From JANRIZ01 sp033764445 (lineage in GTDB: Bacteria > Verrucomicrobiota > Verrucomicrobiia > JAWXBN01): a stretch of 11,082 bases of DNA. The position numbers were made by a program, and so were the translations under genes. How positions within the stretch are numbered: the stretch's first letter is position 1; each line of letters starts with the position of its first letter. Under the pieces are notes generated by a model. It had not been told where the DNA came from. It made no database searches and saw only the letters and a program-made list of their open reading frames with translations. Positions 1 to 7,406 of this stretch are shown one piece after another. The stretch covers positions 1 through 11,082 of the forward strand of contig JANRIZ010000145.1 in NCBI GenBank assembly GCA_033764445.1, in the 5' to 3' direction.

Positions 1-129
1 CCAACGGACCACCGCATTTTGGCCACAAAAAATCACAAAACACACGAAGGGTGCTGTTTCAGAACCGCCCGGGGAGCGCACGCGCCCCCGCGTGCACCAG
101 GAGGCGTCCCCGCCTCCACTCTGCGAGGC
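1..129. repeat. Hairpin-rich intergenic repeat, copy A (short form, cut by window edge)
   Basis: This is a non-coding repeat unit whose next copy starts at 130 with the same CCAAC..GCCGCATTTT opening. It holds two perfect inverted repeats: GCACGCG-CCCC-CGCGTGC at 78-95 and GGAGGCG-TCCC-CGCCTCC at 100-117. It lacks the CCCCG/CGGGG hairpin found in copies B and C and has an A-rich stretch there instead. Short reading frames cross it but show no conserved start or codon pattern, so I treat it as non-coding. The family is unknown to me; the hairpins resemble REP/BIME-type elements in style only. Confidence 0.8.
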
Positions 130-274
130 CCAACAGGCCGCCGCATTTTTGCCGCCCCGATCAATCCGGGGTAAACTTCAAAGCTCAAAACACACAAAAG
201 GGGATTCTTTCAGAACTGCCCGGGGAGCGCACGCGCCCTCGCGTGCATCAGGAGGCGTCCCCGCCTCCGCTCTG
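130..274. repeat. Hairpin-rich intergenic repeat, copy B (long form)
   Basis: This is the second tandem unit, in the same orientation as copy A. It carries three perfect hairpins: CCCCG-(7 nt)-CGGGG at 155-171, GCACGCG-CCCT-CGCGTGC at 229-246, and GGAGGCG-TCCC-CGCCTCC at 251-268. The stems match those of copies A and C exactly, while the loop of the middle hairpin varies (CCCC, CCCT, CCC). This suggests the folded form is what is kept. The similarity ends at about 274, where unique sequence leading into the first gene begins. Confidence 0.85.
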
Positions 275-369
275 AAACACTCCAGAAAATGGGTTTCGTG
301 AGCGGACCCCCGTCCCGCGTTCCGGTCTCGACAAACGGCCTTTTTTGAACAAAATGCCCCCTTCACAAA

Positions 370-396
370 CCAAGGGAAGGAGTCTCCCCCCCTTGG
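370..396 (+). promoter_or_regulatory. Leader hairpin enclosing an SD-like AAGGAG upstream of the coiled-coil gene
   Basis: CCAAGGG (370-376) pairs with CCCTTGG (390-396), and a GGA/TCC inner stem can extend the fold. The loop side contains AAGGAG (377-382), the best Shine-Dalgarno match in this leader. That match lies 24 nt before the ATG at 407, too far for direct use. A TTG at 393 is well spaced from it and opens a five-codon frame whose TGA (408-410) overlaps the ATG (407-409). This could be a coupling mini-cistron or chance. Confidence 0.25.
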
Positions 397-406
397 GCCG
401 GATACA

Positions 407-1450
407 ATGAATACTATGTGGAAAAAGCTCTTCTGGATCGCCCTTCTGGCCCTGCTGATGGCAGGGGCGTGGCACTATTACCGCTGGCACCACCTCCCCA
501 CCTCGGTGACGGTCCGTTTTCAGGGCTTTTCCCCCGCCCCGGCCACCCCGGTCTTCATCTCGCTCGAAAGTCCGGCGGATCTCGACAGGCTCCGCGCGGC
601 ATACAGGGACTCAACGGCCAAACATGCCAGAATCATCGCCGATCTCAAAAAACAGCAGGCGGCGGTCGAACGCCAACTCGCCGACCTCGAAACCAGGGCG
701 GTGGATGTGGATGGGGATATACGCAACACCACCCTCAGGTTTGAGGATGAAGCCAAAAAAATCTGGGAGGAGGAACAGAAAAAACTCCAGGCCGAATACG
801 ACAAACAAAAAACCGATCTCTACAACACGGTCCAGGAACGGGTCAAAAAACTCAAGCTCAACTACGAAAAGGTCATCCCGGTCAATACCCCGGAAGCCTG
901 GCTCAATGCCTACCGCCTCGCCCTCTACGACGTGCCCAAGGAGGTCAATACGGCACTCGAACGCCAGTGGGCCGATGACCTTCTCGACAAATGGCACAAA
1001 TACGACACGGAATGGAACAACCGGCTGAATCTCGCGATGCAAAAAAGCCGCGCCATTGACGACAAACGTGCGGCGGCGGTGGCCACACTCTCGGTCTCCA
1101 AACCAGTCACGGATACCCGTCGCGCCCCTCTCGAAGCCCAGCTCTCCCGCCTCAAACGGGAGCAGACGCTCCACGAGGAACAGGCCCGCTCCCTCAACGC
1201 CGATTTCCTCCCGCGTCTCCGCACCACCCTGGAGGCCCGGATGATCCTCAACCATGCCGCCGGCTCCTCCGGCTCCTCCTCCTTCGAGGACGTGACTCTC
1301 AAACCGGGCCCCTACCTCGTCTACCTCTTTCAGGACTCGGATCAGGGCGGTCAGGTCTGGATCAAACCCTTCACGCTCAAGCTCAAGTCAGCCAACGAGG
1401 TCACACTCCGGGCCGAGGACGCCAAACCGCTCATCTCGTATCTGGAATAA
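407..1450 (+). CDS. Membrane-anchored coiled-coil protein of unknown function
   Basis: The product has 347 residues and I do not recognise a family. Residues 8-24 form a hydrophobic segment after two lysines with no clear cleavage site, so it is probably an uncleaved anchor with the body outside the cytoplasm. Residues about 33-53 are beta-rich (SVTVRFQG..PVFISLE). Residues about 58-155 and 205-278 are long charged stretches rich in E, K, Q, R and A, typical of coiled coil. A Gly/Ser linker at 286-292 leads to a beta-rich end (about 293-337, VTLKPGPYLVYLF). The two beta segments could be halves of one small sandwich interrupted by a helical hairpin; that is inference. An ATG at 416 (MWKKLFW) is an equally good start. 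A TACAAT at 403-408 could be a -10 element for a near-leaderless transcript from there, but no -35 is visible. The gene lies upstream of the ATP-grasp gene on the same strand, about 130 bp apart, so co-transcription is possible but unproven. Confidence 0.85.
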   Translation: MNTMWKKLFWIALLALLMAGAWHYYRWHHLPTSVTVRFQGFSPAPATPVFISLESPADLDRLRAAYRDSTAKHARIIADLKKQQAAVERQLADLETRAVDVDGDIRNTTLRFEDEAKKIWEEEQKKLQAEYDKQKTDLYNTVQERVKKLKLNYEKVIPVNTPEAWLNAYRLALYDVPKEVNTALERQWADDLLDKWHKYDTEWNNRLNLAMQKSRAIDDKRAAAVATLSVSKPVTDTRRAPLEAQLSRLKREQTLHEEQARSLNADFLPRLRTTLEARMILNHAAGSSGSSSFEDVTLKPGPYLVYLFQDSDQGGQVWIKPFTLKLKSANEVTLRAEDAKPLISYLE

Positions 1451-1581
1451 CGGATGCTCCCACCCTCCCGCCCCTGTGGACGGACCTTCCCAAAAGCGTC
1501 AAAAAAGGGAACCCCCGCAAATTGGCCTGAAAAAGTCTTTTGCTCTCCCGCCCGGATTGGTTTTGTATGGGGATTGTCTCC

Positions 1582-4113
1582 ATGAACGCTGCCGACATGA
1601 TCCCTTCCGCCCCCCAGCGCGCCCGGCGTGCAGGCCCCCACCATGAGGTGGATCTTTCCTCCGGCCCGGCCCGGGATACCTACTCGGCGCTGATCCGGTT
1701 TCTCCAAAAACAGGAACCGGCCTCGGTCGAACGCATCCAGCTCCAGGCCCGCCGTCTTCTGGAGGAACTGGGCGTCACTTTCAACCTCTACCGGGATGGA
1801 ACCGGACGCGACCACATCATCTCCTTCGATCCCTTTCCCCGGGTCATCACCCCGGAGGACTGGCAGTATCTCTCCAAGGGTGTCGCCCAGCGGATCGCGA
1901 TCTGGAACGCCTTTTTCCGGGACATCTACGACGGACAGGAAATTCTCAAGGCGGGGATCATCCCCTTCGAGATCATCTACGACGATCCCCATTACCAGCG
2001 CGCCTGCATGGGGGTCCGCGTCCCAACGGATACCTTTGTCCACGTGGGGGCGGTCGATCTCGCCCGCAATGCCCAGGGTCAGTGGATGGCGGTGGAGGAC
2101 TTTGTCTCCAATCCCACGGGGGCGATCTACGCCCTTCAAAGCCGCCATGTTCTGGGGCAGATCTGTCCGGAACTTTTTGACCTCGCCAATGTCCAGCCCA
2201 TCGGCGGTTACCCGACAGAGCTGGTCGAGCACCTCCGCGGCTTTTCCTCCAGTGCCTCCTCGGAACCCCGCGTGGTCCTGCTCTCGCCGGGCTCCTACAA
2301 CGTGGCCTATTTTGAACACAGCTATCTCGCCCGTCAAATGGGCATTCCCCTGGTCCGGGGCAATGACCTCATCGTCCTCAACAGCCGCGTGTACATCAAA
2401 ACCATCGGCGGCCTCGAGCCCATCGACGTCATCTACCGCCGCATGGATGACCGCTACATGGACCCCCTGGCCTTTCAGGAGGACAGTCAGCTGGGCATTC
2501 CCGGTCTGATGACCTGTGTGCGCAAGGGAACGGTCACCATCGCCAACGCCCTGGGCACGGGCCTGGGGGACAACCGCGCCCTGATGGCCTACCTGCCGCG
2601 CATGGCAAAATTTTACCTGGGCGACCGTCTTCTCCTGCCCACGGTCAAACGGTTTGTCTGCCACGACCCGGATCAGCTCGACCATGTGCTGGAGGATTTT
2701 GACAACCTCACCATTCTCGCCACCACGGAGCGCTCCAACCGGAGCCAGTGGATTCCCTCGGAAATGTCGGAACCGGAGCGCAAGCAGCTCCGGGAACAGC
2801 TCCGGGAACACCCGGGGAAATTTGTGGGCGAACAGAAACTGCCTCTCAGTCTGCTGCCCACCACACAGGAGGCCTCCCTGCCGGGTCGCCACGCGGGTCT
2901 GCGCCTGTTTGCCCTCGCGGGCCGCACCACCCATGTCTCCCCCTGCACCCTCACCCGCTTCGCATTGGGGCCCGATTCCGCAGTCATCTCCTCGGGCCTG
3001 GGCGGGGGCATCAAGGATACCTGGATTCTCACCGGCACGGACCAGTCTGCCCCGGAGGCGCCGGCCATCGTCTCCTCGGCCCAGCGCCGTCTGCGCATGG
3101 GCAGTCGCGTGGCGGATAACCTTTTCTGGATCGGTCGCTACGCGGAACGCGCCGAAAATACCACCCGCATTCTCCGGGTCCTCCAACAAATCCAGCTCGA
3201 GGACCAGTCGGCCCGGCACGACCCCCTCCGCTGGGCCCCACTCTGGGAGGCCCTGGCCAGTGCCACGGGCCACCCCACCCACTTCTTCAAACGCTCGGGG
3301 CTGATCAAAAACCAGAATGTCTCCCACTACATCCTCCTCGACCAGAACAATCCCTCCTCGGTTTACAACTGTCTGGAACGCTCCCGCTTCAACGCCCAGG
3401 CCACCCGCGAATCCATCCCGCCGGAAGTGTGGGTGGTCCTCTCCCGCCTCCACGGGATCATCGAGCGGGCGGCCTTCTCCGGAAAATTCTCCGACCAGTA
3501 CGAGATCCACCAGATTCAGGAGGTGCAGGACAAACTGCTCAACCAGCTCGACGCCCTCTCGGGGGCGGTCACCAAAACCATGCTCCACGACGATGGCTGG
3601 CATTTCTGGCAGATCGGGGTCCAGCTCGAACGGGCGGTGACGACACTGCTGGTCACCCGCCAGGTTTTTATCAAGCGCCAGGGCGAAACAAACCCCACCC
3701 AGCGTCTGGACGCCAATCTCGACACGCTCCTGCGCATGCTCTCAAGTCTCTACGCCTACCGCAGTCTCTACCAGTCCCGTCCCGCAGCCCTGCCGGTGGC
3801 CATGATGCTTGTCCAGGACCCGCAGCTGCCCCGCTCGGTCCTCTACTGCCTGCGCGAAATCGAAAAAAGTCTCCGCAGTTCCTTCGGCGAATCCCTCCGC
3901 GACCCGGGTCAGACGCCGCTCAAACAATGTTCCCGCCTCTGCGGCGAGGTCGCCTTCGTCGATCTCGAACCCCTGCTCCAGCCCGCACCGGGCGGACGCG
4001 GCGGTCAGTCGATCGGACGGCTCATCGATGATCTGACAGCCAAAACCTACCAGCTGGCCACCGCCATCTCCGACCACTATCTCCACCACCAGGCCTTCAA
4101 CATTCTGCGCTGA
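1582..4113 (+). CDS. Circularly permuted ATP-grasp (DUF404/DUF407) fused to alpha-E domain (DUF403)
   Basis: The product has 843 residues. The N-terminal ~490 match the circularly permuted type 2 ATP-grasp family: FVHVGAVDLARNAQGQW (about 152), VEDFVSNPTG (about 171), VIYRRMDDRYMDP (about 283), ANALGTGLGDNRALMAYLP (about 321) and SSGLGGGIKDTWIL (about 470). From about 504 the alpha-E domain begins with LRMGSRVADNLFWIGRYAER, the family hallmark, and stays helical to the end. These are commonly two adjacent genes; here they are one frame. The family is predicted to form amide or peptide bonds using ATP; the substrate is unknown. No signal peptide is seen, so a cytoplasmic location is expected. 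Near residue 173 the usual E-D-N-x-R-x-P-S-G reads E-D-F-V-S-N-P-T-G, so a normally conserved Asn and Arg differ (comparison from memory). I chose the ATG at 1582 because a GGGGA lies about 9 nt upstream; ATG 1567 and TTG 1540 are in-frame alternatives. The gene ends 75 bp from the convergent pepA. Confidence 0.93.
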   Translation: MNAADMIPSAPQRARRAGPHHEVDLSSGPARDTYSALIRFLQKQEPASVERIQLQARRLLEELGVTFNLYRDGTGRDHIISFDPFPRVITPEDWQYLSKGVAQRIAIWNAFFRDIYDGQEILKAGIIPFEIIYDDPHYQRACMGVRVPTDTFVHVGAVDLARNAQGQWMAVEDFVSNPTGAIYALQSRHVLGQICPELFDLANVQPIGGYPTELVEHLRGFSSSASSEPRVVLLSPGSYNVAYFEHSYLARQMGIPLVRGNDLIVLNSRVYIKTIGGLEPIDVIYRRMDDRYMDPLAFQEDSQLGIPGLMTCVRKGTVTIANALGTGLGDNRALMAYLPRMAKFYLGDRLLLPTVKRFVCHDPDQLDHVLEDFDNLTILATTERSNRSQWIPSEMSEPERKQLREQLREHPGKFVGEQKLPLSLLPTTQEASLPGRHAGLRLFALAGRTTHVSPCTLTRFALGPDSAVISSGLGGGIKDTWILTGTDQSAPEAPAIVSSAQRRLRMGSRVADNLFWIGRYAERAENTTRILRVLQQIQLEDQSARHDPLRWAPLWEALASATGHPTHFFKRSGLIKNQNVSHYILLDQNNPSSVYNCLERSRFNAQATRESIPPEVWVVLSRLHGIIERAAFSGKFSDQYEIHQIQEVQDKLLNQLDALSGAVTKTMLHDDGWHFWQIGVQLERAVTTLLVTRQVFIKRQGETNPTQRLDANLDTLLRMLSSLYAYRSLYQSRPAALPVAMMLVQDPQLPRSVLYCLREIEKSLRSSFGESLRDPGQTPLKQCSRLCGEVAFVDLEPLLQPAPGGRGGQSIGRLIDDLTAKTYQLATAISDHYLHHQAFNILR

Positions 4114-4176
4114 TCCTTCATCGGAATCTTCCGCCGCGACACACAAAATCACAGCATTCCGCTTTCGACGTCCTGA

Positions 4177-4201
4177 CCAACCAGGCAATCAAGCCTGTTG
4201 G
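4177..4201. terminator. Stem-loop between convergent genes (possible weak terminator)
   Basis: CCAA-(C bulge)-CAGGC-AATCAA-GCCTG-TTGG gives a 9-bp stem with one bulged base and a 6-nt loop. It spans the pepA stop codon (4189-4191) and lies 64 bp after the stop of the ATP-grasp gene. There is no T-tract on either strand, so it is not a canonical intrinsic terminator. Its position between convergent genes makes a role in ending or protecting transcripts plausible. Confidence 0.25.
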
Positions 4202-5673
4202 ATTTCCCACAAAGGCGACTCCTTTTTTGAAAAAACGCCCTCATCCGCAAATTGCTCCGCCAGCCCGACAAGCAGACGCACCCCATAACCGGTCGCCCCC
4301 TTGCCCAAGTACGGGTGTTCGCGGGTGCTCCAGGCGGTCCCGGCAATGTCCAGATGGGCCCACGGCACCTTCTCCGCCCATTTCTCCAGAAAGGCGGCGG
4401 CGGTGATCGCCCCGCCGTACCGACCGCCGGTGTTTTTGGCCAGGGCCACGTCACTCTTGATCTGCTCGTGGTACTCCGGCCCCAGCGGCAGGTGCCAGAG
4501 GGCTTCCCCGGACTGGCGCGCAGCCTTCTGCACCTGATCGAGAAACCCGTCGTGGTTGCTGAAAAGCCCGGCCTTGTATTCGCCCAGGGCAATGATGCAG
4601 GCCCCGGTGAGGGTCGCCAGATCGACCATCGCGGCGGGCTTGAGTTCGAGTCGTGCATAGGCCAGGGCATCGGCGAGCACGATCCGTCCCTCGGCATCGG
4701 TGTTGAGCACCTCGATGGTCTTGCCATCGTAGCTGGTGATGATGTCGCCGGGACGGTAGGCCCGGCTGCCGGGAAGATTTTCCGCACTGGAAATGAGCGC
4801 CGTCACGTTCACGGGCAATTTGAGGGCGGCAATGGCGGTGATCGCCCCCAGAACGGCCACGCCCCCCATTTTGTCGAACTTCATCTCATCCATCTTTTCG
4901 CCGGGCTTGAGGGAAATGCCGCCGCTGTCAAAGGTGATGGCCTTCCCCACCAGCACGAGCGGAGCCGCCGACTTGTTTTTGGCCCCGCGATAGTCCAGAC
5001 GGATCAGCCGCGGCTCACTTTTGCTGCCATCCCCGACGGCCAGCAGACCGTTGAACCCGCCCTTCTCCAGCATTTTGCGGTTGAAGACCATGGACTTGAG
5101 CCGGAACCGCCGCGCCAGGGTCACGGCCTCCTCGGCCAGTGTTTCGGGATTGATCACATTCCCGGGCAGATTACCCAGGGCCCGGACCCGGTTGACGGCC
5201 TCGCCCATGATCCGTCCACGCTCAACGGCCTCGCTGACCCTTCCCGCGCTGCGTCCCTCCACGACAAAGTCGATCTGCGAGACGCGGACCGGTGGCGCGG
5301 ACTGGCTTTTGAAAACCTCAAACTCATAACCGCCGATGAGCGCCCCCTCGGTCATGGCCTGGGCCATCGCCGCGTGGTCACCCAAAATGAAGGATACATG
5401 GGTGAGGCCGAGCTTGTTGATCTGGCGCACCGCCAGGCCGGCGGCTTTGCGGAAGACATCGGCATCACGCCCTGTCTCGGGCCCGAGGCCGACAAAAAGT
5501 TTCCGCACCTTGCCCTCACGCATGAGAAGATGACTGAGTTTTTTGCCGGAAAATTCCCTCAGCGACACGTCCTTTAATTCGCGAAGAAGCGAGGGTTTTG
5601 AGAATTCACCGACAAAGCAGACACGCGCGTCGGCGTCGGGGGAGTGGTTGGCAAGGTGGATGGAAAAATTCAT
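4189..5673 (-). CDS. pepA: Leucyl aminopeptidase (peptidase family M17, PepA)
   Basis: This is a cytosolic two-metal aminopeptidase that removes N-terminal residues, classically leucine, from peptides. It has 494 residues, normal for the family. All active-site positions are present at the spacing of E. coli PepA: K244 (VGKAITFDSGG), D249, K256 (SLKPG), D267 (MKFDKMGG), and D326, E328 and R330 in the signature NTDAEGRIVLADAL. By family knowledge, K244, D249, D267, D326 and E328 bind metal, while K256 and R330 are catalytic. The less conserved N-terminal domain spans about residues 1-165, then NLPGNVINPETLAEEA opens the catalytic domain. The ATG at 5673 has a G-run 7-12 nt upstream and no better start is evident. 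It is convergent with the ATP-grasp gene and divergent from the exported-protein gene (93-bp gap). Its place inside a peptide-ligase cluster may mean it trims or recycles the product; it could equally be a housekeeping gene. Confidence 0.96.
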   Translation of the reverse strand: MNFSIHLANHSPDADARVCFVGEFSKPSLLRELKDVSLREFSGKKLSHLLMREGKVRKLFVGLGPETGRDADVFRKAAGLAVRQINKLGLTHVSFILGDHAAMAQAMTEGALIGGYEFEVFKSQSAPPVRVSQIDFVVEGRSAGRVSEAVERGRIMGEAVNRVRALGNLPGNVINPETLAEEAVTLARRFRLKSMVFNRKMLEKGGFNGLLAVGDGSKSEPRLIRLDYRGAKNKSAAPLVLVGKAITFDSGGISLKPGEKMDEMKFDKMGGVAVLGAITAIAALKLPVNVTALISSAENLPGSRAYRPGDIITSYDGKTIEVLNTDAEGRIVLADALAYARLELKPAAMVDLATLTGACIIALGEYKAGLFSNHDGFLDQVQKAARQSGEALWHLPLGPEYHEQIKSDVALAKNTGGRYGGAITAAAFLEKWAEKVPWAHLDIAGTAWSTREHPYLGKGATGYGVRLLVGLAEQFADEGVFSKKESPLWEIQQA

Positions 5674-5766
5674 GGCGGTCCCCCCACAGTACTCAAGGCG
5701 CCGGACGCTTCAACCTGAAAAGCGGAATTGAAAACCATCCCGGCAGCTGCCATTCTCCGCCCTCCC

Positions 5767-6315
5767 ATGCGTCTTTTTCCCCTCCCGCCCCCTTGTTTTT
5801 TCCTGCTGGCAGCATGCGTGCTCGCCCCGGTCTCTCCGGCCTGTTCGGCCACCAAAAACGAGGTCAAGTCCCTCGCCAGCGCCTCGGAAATCCCGGGCTA
5901 TTTCCAAAAACTCACCCTCGAACAGTGGGTCGCGGAGGTCAGAAAAAACAACGAGGTTCTCATCTCGGGCGAACGCAGCGGCTTCTACTATTGTGTCCTG
6001 CGCCTGCCCAAGGCGCAGGTGGCCGTGCTTTCCTACCGGATCCGGCCCGACTCGGGCGACCGTGACATCAAAACCCGGGTCCTCATCGGCGACGACGACA
6101 ATCCCGCCTCCCTCTGGCCGGTGGCCATGTACTCAACCGTGACCCAATTCCATCTCCGGGACCAGAACCGGAAGGTCTCCGCCCCGCTGCGATGGGGGGA
6201 GGTCTACGAGCTTCCCAAATCCGGCCCCGCCCAGGCCAACATCGTGGTCGTCATCCGCGACGGACCCTACCTCTCCCAACGCATCACCGTCGTGGACATC
6301 CTCGTCCACCGGTAG
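5767..6315 (+). CDS. Small exported or lipid-anchored protein, function unknown
   Basis: The product has 182 residues and no recognised family. The N-terminus is an export signal: a short MRLF start, then a hydrophobic stretch to about residue 25. LAAC at 14-17 fits a lipobox, which would make it a lipoprotein attached at C17. Cleavage by signal peptidase I after C-S-A (about residue 28) is the alternative. The mature part is mixed and beta-rich (YYCVLRLPKAQVAVLSY, ANIVVVIRDG, ITVVDILVHR), with an acidic GDDDN patch, and looks like one compact domain. I chose ATG 5767 over the in-frame TTG at 5728 because only the former places the signal peptide correctly. No clear ribosome binding site is visible. 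It is divergent from pepA and lies 156 bp upstream of the first transglutaminase gene on the same strand. As an exported protein beside apparently cytoplasmic enzymes, it may be unrelated to them or may be a partner or target. Confidence 0.8.
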   Translation: MRLFPLPPPCFFLLAACVLAPVSPACSATKNEVKSLASASEIPGYFQKLTLEQWVAEVRKNNEVLISGERSGFYYCVLRLPKAQVAVLSYRIRPDSGDRDIKTRVLIGDDDNPASLWPVAMYSTVTQFHLRDQNRKVSAPLRWGEVYELPKSGPAQANIVVVIRDGPYLSQRITVVDILVHR

Positions 6316-6471
6316 GACCGGACCCTCGGGCTCTCTGCAACGCCCGGACGGGGCTTTCCCCTGCGATCCGGTTTCCCGGGGTGTTGCCGCCGGCCACCGC
6401 CCCCACGATCTTCGGGCTGGATTCCCGACCGGGCCCCGTTACACTCGGCCCTGCCCACTGCGACCCCGACC

Positions 6472-7377
6472 ATGCTCTTCAAAATCGAACACACCACCGA
6501 ATACCAATACTCGGAACCGGCCACGGAGTCCTTCAGCGAACTGCGCCTGCGTCCGCGCGACTCGCTGCGCCAGTCCGTCCAACGCCACGCCACCCATGTC
6601 GAACCGCGTGTGCCGGTCGAATCCTATGTGGACTATTTCGGCAACACCGTCGAAACGGTCTCGGTCCCCTTCCGCCACCACAAGCTCGTCGTCACCTCGG
6701 AGTGCGAGGTCATCACCTCGAGTTTCCTGGATGCCCTCAGCGGACTGGACCTGACGGTCAGCGAGGCGGTCCAGCTCTACAAACCCCGGCTGCGCGAACT
6801 CTACGATTTTCTCAAACCCTCCCGCTACACCAGCCACGCCCCCGAGGTGATCGAGGCGGCGGCGGGTCTGCTCGGGCCCCAGCAGAATTTCGCCGCGGCC
6901 ATCAAGGCCCTCAACAGCCACATTTTCTCCACCTACCGGTACAAACCAGGCGCCACCAACGTCAGCACCACTGTGGCGGAGTTCCTCGAAAAACGGGAGG
7001 GGGTCTGCCAGGACTTTGCCCATCTGATGATCAGCATCTGCCGCTGCGCCCAGATTCCCGCGCGCTACGTCAGCGGCTACATCGAGACGGAGCTTCCCGA
7101 CACGGAGGACAATTATTCCGACGACACGACCGAACGGCTGATCGGGGCCACGGCCAGCCATGCCTGGGTGGAGATTTACACACCCAACCATTTCTGGGTG
7201 GGGCTGGACCCGACCAACAACATCTTCGAGGGGGAACGCCATGTCCAGATCGGCATCGGTCGCGACTACGCGGACCTTCCCCCGTTGAAGGGCATTTTCA
7301 AGGGCTCCAACGCCCAGTCCCTCTCGGTGCAGGTGAAAGTCAGTCGTACCGGAAAAAACGAGGTGATCGAGGATTGA
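6472..7377 (+). CDS. Transglutaminase-like cysteine hydrolase (first paralogue)
   Basis: The product has 301 residues. Residues 1-80 match the N-terminal domain typical of bacterial transglutaminase-like proteins (MLFKIEHTTEYQYSEPATES, then SELRLRPRD). The papain-like core follows, with a complete triad: C179 in REGVCQDFAHLMI, H230 in ASHAWVEIYTP and D246 in GLDPTNN. RARYVSGY-type sequence (ARYVSGYIE, 197-205) lies between Cys and His as expected. Proteins of this family may hydrolyse or transfer amide bonds; many bacterial members are thought to act as peptidases. There is no signal peptide, so it should be cytoplasmic. An acidic insert (about 208-221, LPDTEDNYSDDTTE) separates Cys from His and is absent from the second paralogue. 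The next gene starts 29 bp downstream, consistent with an operon. The start is the ATG directly before the conserved N-terminal motif; no Shine-Dalgarno is seen. Confidence 0.95.
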   Translation: MLFKIEHTTEYQYSEPATESFSELRLRPRDSLRQSVQRHATHVEPRVPVESYVDYFGNTVETVSVPFRHHKLVVTSECEVITSSFLDALSGLDLTVSEAVQLYKPRLRELYDFLKPSRYTSHAPEVIEAAAGLLGPQQNFAAAIKALNSHIFSTYRYKPGATNVSTTVAEFLEKREGVCQDFAHLMISICRCAQIPARYVSGYIETELPDTEDNYSDDTTERLIGATASHAWVEIYTPNHFWVGLDPTNNIFEGERHVQIGIGRDYADLPPLKGIFKGSNAQSLSVQVKVSRTGKNEVIED

Positions 7378-7406
7378 ACGGCGGCGCCTGGTTTTCCACA
7401 AAACCC

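Noticed and set aside
127..175. Integron attC-like sequence (GCCCAAC matching RYYYAAC)
   Set aside because: No matching GTTRRRY partner at the right distance, and no integrase or cassette structure; the heptamer match is likely chance.
1..274. CRISPR array
   Set aside because: The units are about 130-145 bp with internal hairpins and only two per side; there are no short repeats with regular unique spacers and no cas genes.
51..301. Short open frames through the left repeats
   Set aside because: The sequence is a repeat whose conserved features are inverted repeats, and copies differ by insertions and deletions that break any shared frame.
1351..3603. A 750-codon open frame on the minus strand
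   Set aside because: It is antisense to the ATP-grasp/alpha-E gene, whose motifs are unmistakable. GC-rich DNA with few A/T-rich stops gives long antisense frames, and its translation shows no domain or sensible composition.
4252..5577. A 441-codon open frame on the plus strand opposite pepA
   Set aside because: The pepA frame carries every M17 active-site motif; the opposite frame is rich in Gly, His and Pro without recognisable motifs and is a shadow.
5674..5766. Divergent promoters between pepA and the exported-protein gene
   Set aside because: Promoters must lie here or nearby, but the best -35/-10 pair (TTGAAG with TACTGT, minus strand, 16-bp spacing) is weak, so I do not place one.
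6417..6445. Promoter upstream of the first transglutaminase gene (TACACT at 6440-6445)
   Set aside because: The -10 match is moderate but the region 17 bp upstream (CTGGAT) does not resemble a -35, so it is not supported.
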